Below, one piece after another: positions 61,701 through 64,000 of a DNA stretch of 64,000 bases. Source of the stretch: Opitutaceae bacterium (GTDB lineage Bacteria; Verrucomicrobiota; Verrucomicrobiia; Opitutales; Opitutaceae); NCBI GenBank assembly GCA_028280945.1, contig JANQKV010000053.1, positions 1 through 64,000 on the forward strand, given 5' to 3'. The stretch's first letter is position 1. Every line of letters begins with the position of its first letter. Position numbers and translations under genes: made by a program. The notes beneath the pieces were generated by a model. That model was not told where the DNA came from. It saw only the letters and a program-made list of their open reading frames with translations, and did no database searches.

Positions 61701-62747
61701 ATGCGTGTCAGTTTAGGTGAGATTGCCAAGCAAGCCGGATGCAGCCGGGCCACTGTCTCCTATGCGCTGAACAACAGCCGTCAGGTGTCGGAAGCGACCC
61801 GCAAGCGGATCCAAAAACTGGCCCGCGAGATGGGTTGGTTGCCCAATCCGGAACTGGCCCGGCAGATGCAGATCACCCGGCGCACGCGCTCGGACCGATC
61901 GCTTCCACCACTCGGCATCGTGATCGGACTTTCTCGCACCGAGTTGACTCATCAAGGAGCGATCCGGTGTTTCCTGCAGAGTGCCGTCGAACGGGCGGAG
62001 AGCCTGGGATTCAGTGTGAACCTGCTTAATGTGAAGGAGGAACAACTGACCCCACGGCGAATGAAGAGCATCCTGGATTCCCGGGGCGTGGAGGGACTGG
62101 TCTACATTGGCGCAGTTGTACCCCAATTTCCGGCAGAGTATTTTGAGGTTGGTTTGGACTATGCCTGTGCCGTGGCGGGTTATTCGGCTGCCCCGGTGAC
62201 TTACCATTGCTGTATGGCGGACCTTCTGTCCGGAGGTGAGCTCGTGGTGGCGAAATTGCAGGAACGCGGAATCAAAAGACCGGTGGCGCTGATCCCCAAG
62301 GAGGTGGACGGTCCCTTGCGGAGAGGCATCGAGGCGGGCATCACCATGGGACTCCGGGAGCACGATTGCTTCGAACCCTCGGCCATCCAACGGGTCTCGC
62401 TCGACCGGGAATCCTACACCGATCTCATTCCTGATCTTCTGGAACTGAAGCCCGACGCCCTGCTGGGGCTCGATTATCCGCGCAGCCAGGAGCTTCAACA
62501 GCAACTGCACGCCAAAGGGCTCAAGATCCCGTTGTATTCACTGGATCTGATGAAAGGTCAGAACGTGGTCGGTGGCTTGGACCTGTTGCATCAATGGGTC
62601 GGTCGCGGCACGGTGGACCTGGTCGTAAGCCAACTCAATGCCTGCGAAAAAGGCGTTCCGGAAACCCAGCTTTCGCTTAACGTGGAAACCGTTTGGCGCG
62701 ACTACTCCGACATCGATCAGGTGCACGCAGTGCAGGCGACAGCTTAG
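61701..62747 (+). CDS. LacI-family transcriptional regulator
   Basis: A 348-aa regulator. The DNA-binding helix-turn-helix is MRVSLGEIAKQAGCSRATVSYALNNSRQVSEATRKRIQKLAREMGW, followed by a sugar-sensing periplasmic-binding-like domain (PLGIVIGLSR, SVERAESLGFSVNLL-like block). It lies downstream of the GH9/esterase genes and upstream, on the other strand, of a TonB-dependent receptor. It therefore probably controls uptake and use of one polysaccharide. Confidence 0.92.
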   Translation: MRVSLGEIAKQAGCSRATVSYALNNSRQVSEATRKRIQKLAREMGWLPNPELARQMQITRRTRSDRSLPPLGIVIGLSRTELTHQGAIRCFLQSAVERAESLGFSVNLLNVKEEQLTPRRMKSILDSRGVEGLVYIGAVVPQFPAEYFEVGLDYACAVAGYSAAPVTYHCCMADLLSGGELVVAKLQERGIKRPVALIPKEVDGPLRRGIEAGITMGLREHDCFEPSAIQRVSLDRESYTDLIPDLLELKPDALLGLDYPRSQELQQQLHAKGLKIPLYSLDLMKGQNVVGGLDLLHQWVGRGTVDLVVSQLNACEKGVPETQLSLNVETVWRDYSDIDQVHAVQATA

Positions 62748-62811
62748 ATGTAACACGCACACACGCCGCAAAACTCAGCACGACTAACCTCGACCCTCAC
62801 AATTCATGTCC

Positions 62812-62842
62812 AAAAAAAGCTGCCGACCGAAGTCGGCAGCTT
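62812..62842 (-). terminator. Rho-independent terminator of the TonB-dependent receptor gene
   Basis: A perfect 11-bp stem (AAGCTGCCGAC and its complement, loop of four) at 62817-62842 is followed on the minus strand by seven T. It ends the receptor gene 27 bp beyond its stop. The neighbouring LacI gene ends at 62747 on the other strand. Confidence 0.92.
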
Positions 62843-62868
62843 GAAGATTTTGGAACTTAACCGATTCC

Positions 62869-64000
62869 TTAGAAGGAGAAGGTGTTCGTGATGGACCAGC
62901 GCATGCCGTTGGCGATACGCACCGCGGCGTATTCACCATCCGGATTCACACTGATTGGAACGAGGCGATCGGACTCACCCACATTGCGCAGGTTGAGCTG
63001 AATGCGCCATCCGATGCGCTCGGTGAGCTGCTTCTGGTAGCCCATCCAGAGGTCGATCGCATCTTCCGCGCCTTCTTCGATCGGACGATTGATGTCGAGC
63101 TTCTCATTGGCGACATCCAACTCGTAACCGAGGATGAGGTCATCCTGCCAGCGGTAGGCCATACCCACATTCACGCCCTTGAACATGCCTTCCTGGAAGT
63201 TGTAGTTCGTGATGAGGTTGAAGCGCCACGGGCGGATTTCCGGAGCAGACGAACCCTTCTGGTCCAACTGGAACAGGTAGGGCTGGTAGATGTTCTGGTC
63301 GTAGTAGGTGCGGATGGTTTGGTCACCACCCCACCACAGGCGGATGTCACCCGCCGGGCCTTGGAAACGCTCATACTGATTATTGATCCAGTTCTCGAAA
63401 CCTTCTTCGAGATCACCGCGGGAAGCTTCCACCTTCGCGATGTTCATCGTGAGGTCCCAACCGCGGGTCGGACGAGCGGAGAGCTCGATTTCCCAACCCT
63501 CGGAGGTCTGGTCAACCGCACCTGTCGGGGACAGGCCGTTCACAAGACCACCACCAGCCGGCTGAATGGAGCCAATGCCGTTGTAGGGGTTCCAAGCACC
63601 GCCATCGACCATCGTGCGGCGACTGTCGAGGTCGCCTTGGGCCGCAGCACGGTTGATGGGCAAACCGTAGCCGTCAAAGAACTCCTGTGGAGGCATCGTG
63701 GCATACCAGTCCTGAACGGCAGCGAAGAGCTGCTGGTTGGACGGATGGTTGATTGCTTCGCTGCTGAAGGGAGCATTTTCCCAGCCGTCAACACCCCAGT
63801 TGTTTTCGTCGACCAAACCGTAGTTTGAGAACCAGGCCAGGCCGGGCAGGTCGCCGTTCCAGTAGAGGTCGTGGGTAAGGGCCGAAGCCGTGCCCCACGC
63901 CTCGATGTTGGCGAGGAACCAGGTGTTGTTGCCGAGCGGATTGCCACCCGGGATGTTCGCACGCTCAACCGTGGTCTCGAACTTGGTGACCTTGAGGGTC
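62869..64000 (-). CDS. TonB-dependent outer-membrane receptor (C-terminal part; gene continues beyond window)
   Basis: The frame is open to 64000, giving 376 residues of the C-terminal beta-barrel. Alternating aromatic strands, WEIELSARPTRGWDLTMNIAKVEAS, GVNVGMAYRWQDDLILGYELD and GWRIQLNLRNVG, lead to a final SITNTFSF ending in Phe, the outer-membrane assembly signal. The plug domain and signal peptide lie outside the window. The likely role is TonB-driven import of oligosaccharides. It is followed by a strong terminator. Confidence 0.9.
   Translation of the reverse strand, partial: TLKVTKFETTVERANIPGGNPLGNNTWFLANIEAWGTASALTHDLYWNGDLPGLAWFSNYGLVDENNWGVDGWENAPFSSEAINHPSNQQLFAAVQDWYATMPPQEFFDGYGLPINRAAAQGDLDSRRTMVDGGAWNPYNGIGSIQPAGGGLVNGLSPTGAVDQTSEGWEIELSARPTRGWDLTMNIAKVEASRGDLEEGFENWINNQYERFQGPAGDIRLWWGGDQTIRTYYDQNIYQPYLFQLDQKGSSAPEIRPWRFNLITNYNFQEGMFKGVNVGMAYRWQDDLILGYELDVANEKLDINRPIEEGAEDAIDLWMGYQKQLTERIGWRIQLNLRNVGESDRLVPISVNPDGEYAAVRIANGMRWSITNTFSF

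Noticed and set aside
1..64000. CRISPR arrays, tRNA or rRNA genes, prophage, replication origin
   Set aside because: I saw no regularly spaced repeats, clover-leaf sequences, rRNA signatures, phage structural genes or DnaA-box clusters on reading both strands.

Overview
The window looks like chromosomal DNA of a GC-rich Gram-negative polysaccharide degrader of the Verrucomicrobiota, most likely Opitutaceae. The reasons are an orphan duplicated MacB/FtsX permease, PEP-CTERM sorting, two formylglycine-type sulfatases, a GH130 mannosylglucose phosphorylase, a GH9 cellulase, a LacI regulator next to a TonB-dependent receptor, ThuA and DUF4380-like proteins, and few clear Shine-Dalgarno sites. The assignment rests on gene content, not on a marker-gene search.

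Region by region. Bases 1-22174 are mostly core genes. They include prfB with a programmed +1 frameshift, a potassium channel, a biotin-carboxyltransferase subunit, GDP-fucose synthesis (gmd, fcl), cysH, valS, glnD and a GAF histidine kinase. Bases 22175-24000 are a lower-GC scar holding an IS1380-type transposase remnant, a PEP-CTERM gene and a 76-bp duplicate of the preceding small membrane-protein gene. Bases 24024-27734 carry a ThuA protein, a hydrolase and a large secreted protein.

Bases 27988-40405 form two divergent transcription units that share a 315-bp control region with a perfect 21-bp palindrome. The minus-strand unit runs split transketolase, zinc dehydrogenase, SDR, Gfo/Idh, SDR, TIM-barrel isomerase, YjhG/YagF-type aldonate dehydratase and AraC regulator. 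The plus-strand unit is an MhpF-MhpE pair plus an HpcH/HpaI aldolase. No aromatic-ring cleavage genes are present. I infer a sugar or sugar-acid pathway in which 2-keto-3-deoxy acids are cleaved to pyruvate and an aldehyde that is captured as acyl-CoA.

Bases 40445-49708 hold a glycyl radical enzyme of unassigned class with its activase, a DUF4380-like protein, GH130 and two dehydrogenases. Bases 50680-53079 form an array of integron-type gene cassettes with no integrase in view (a CALIN). It carries a toxin-antitoxin pair, a GNAT, an AAC(6')-like acetyltransferase and a RimJ/RimL-like acetyltransferase, separated by attC sites of about 60 bp or longer. Bases 53127-64000 return to carbohydrate metabolism: an iduronate-2-sulfatase-like sulfatase, two MDR dehydrogenases, a phosphotriesterase-like protein, peptidase E, GH9, an esterase, a LacI regulator and the C-terminal part of a TonB-dependent receptor cut by the window end.
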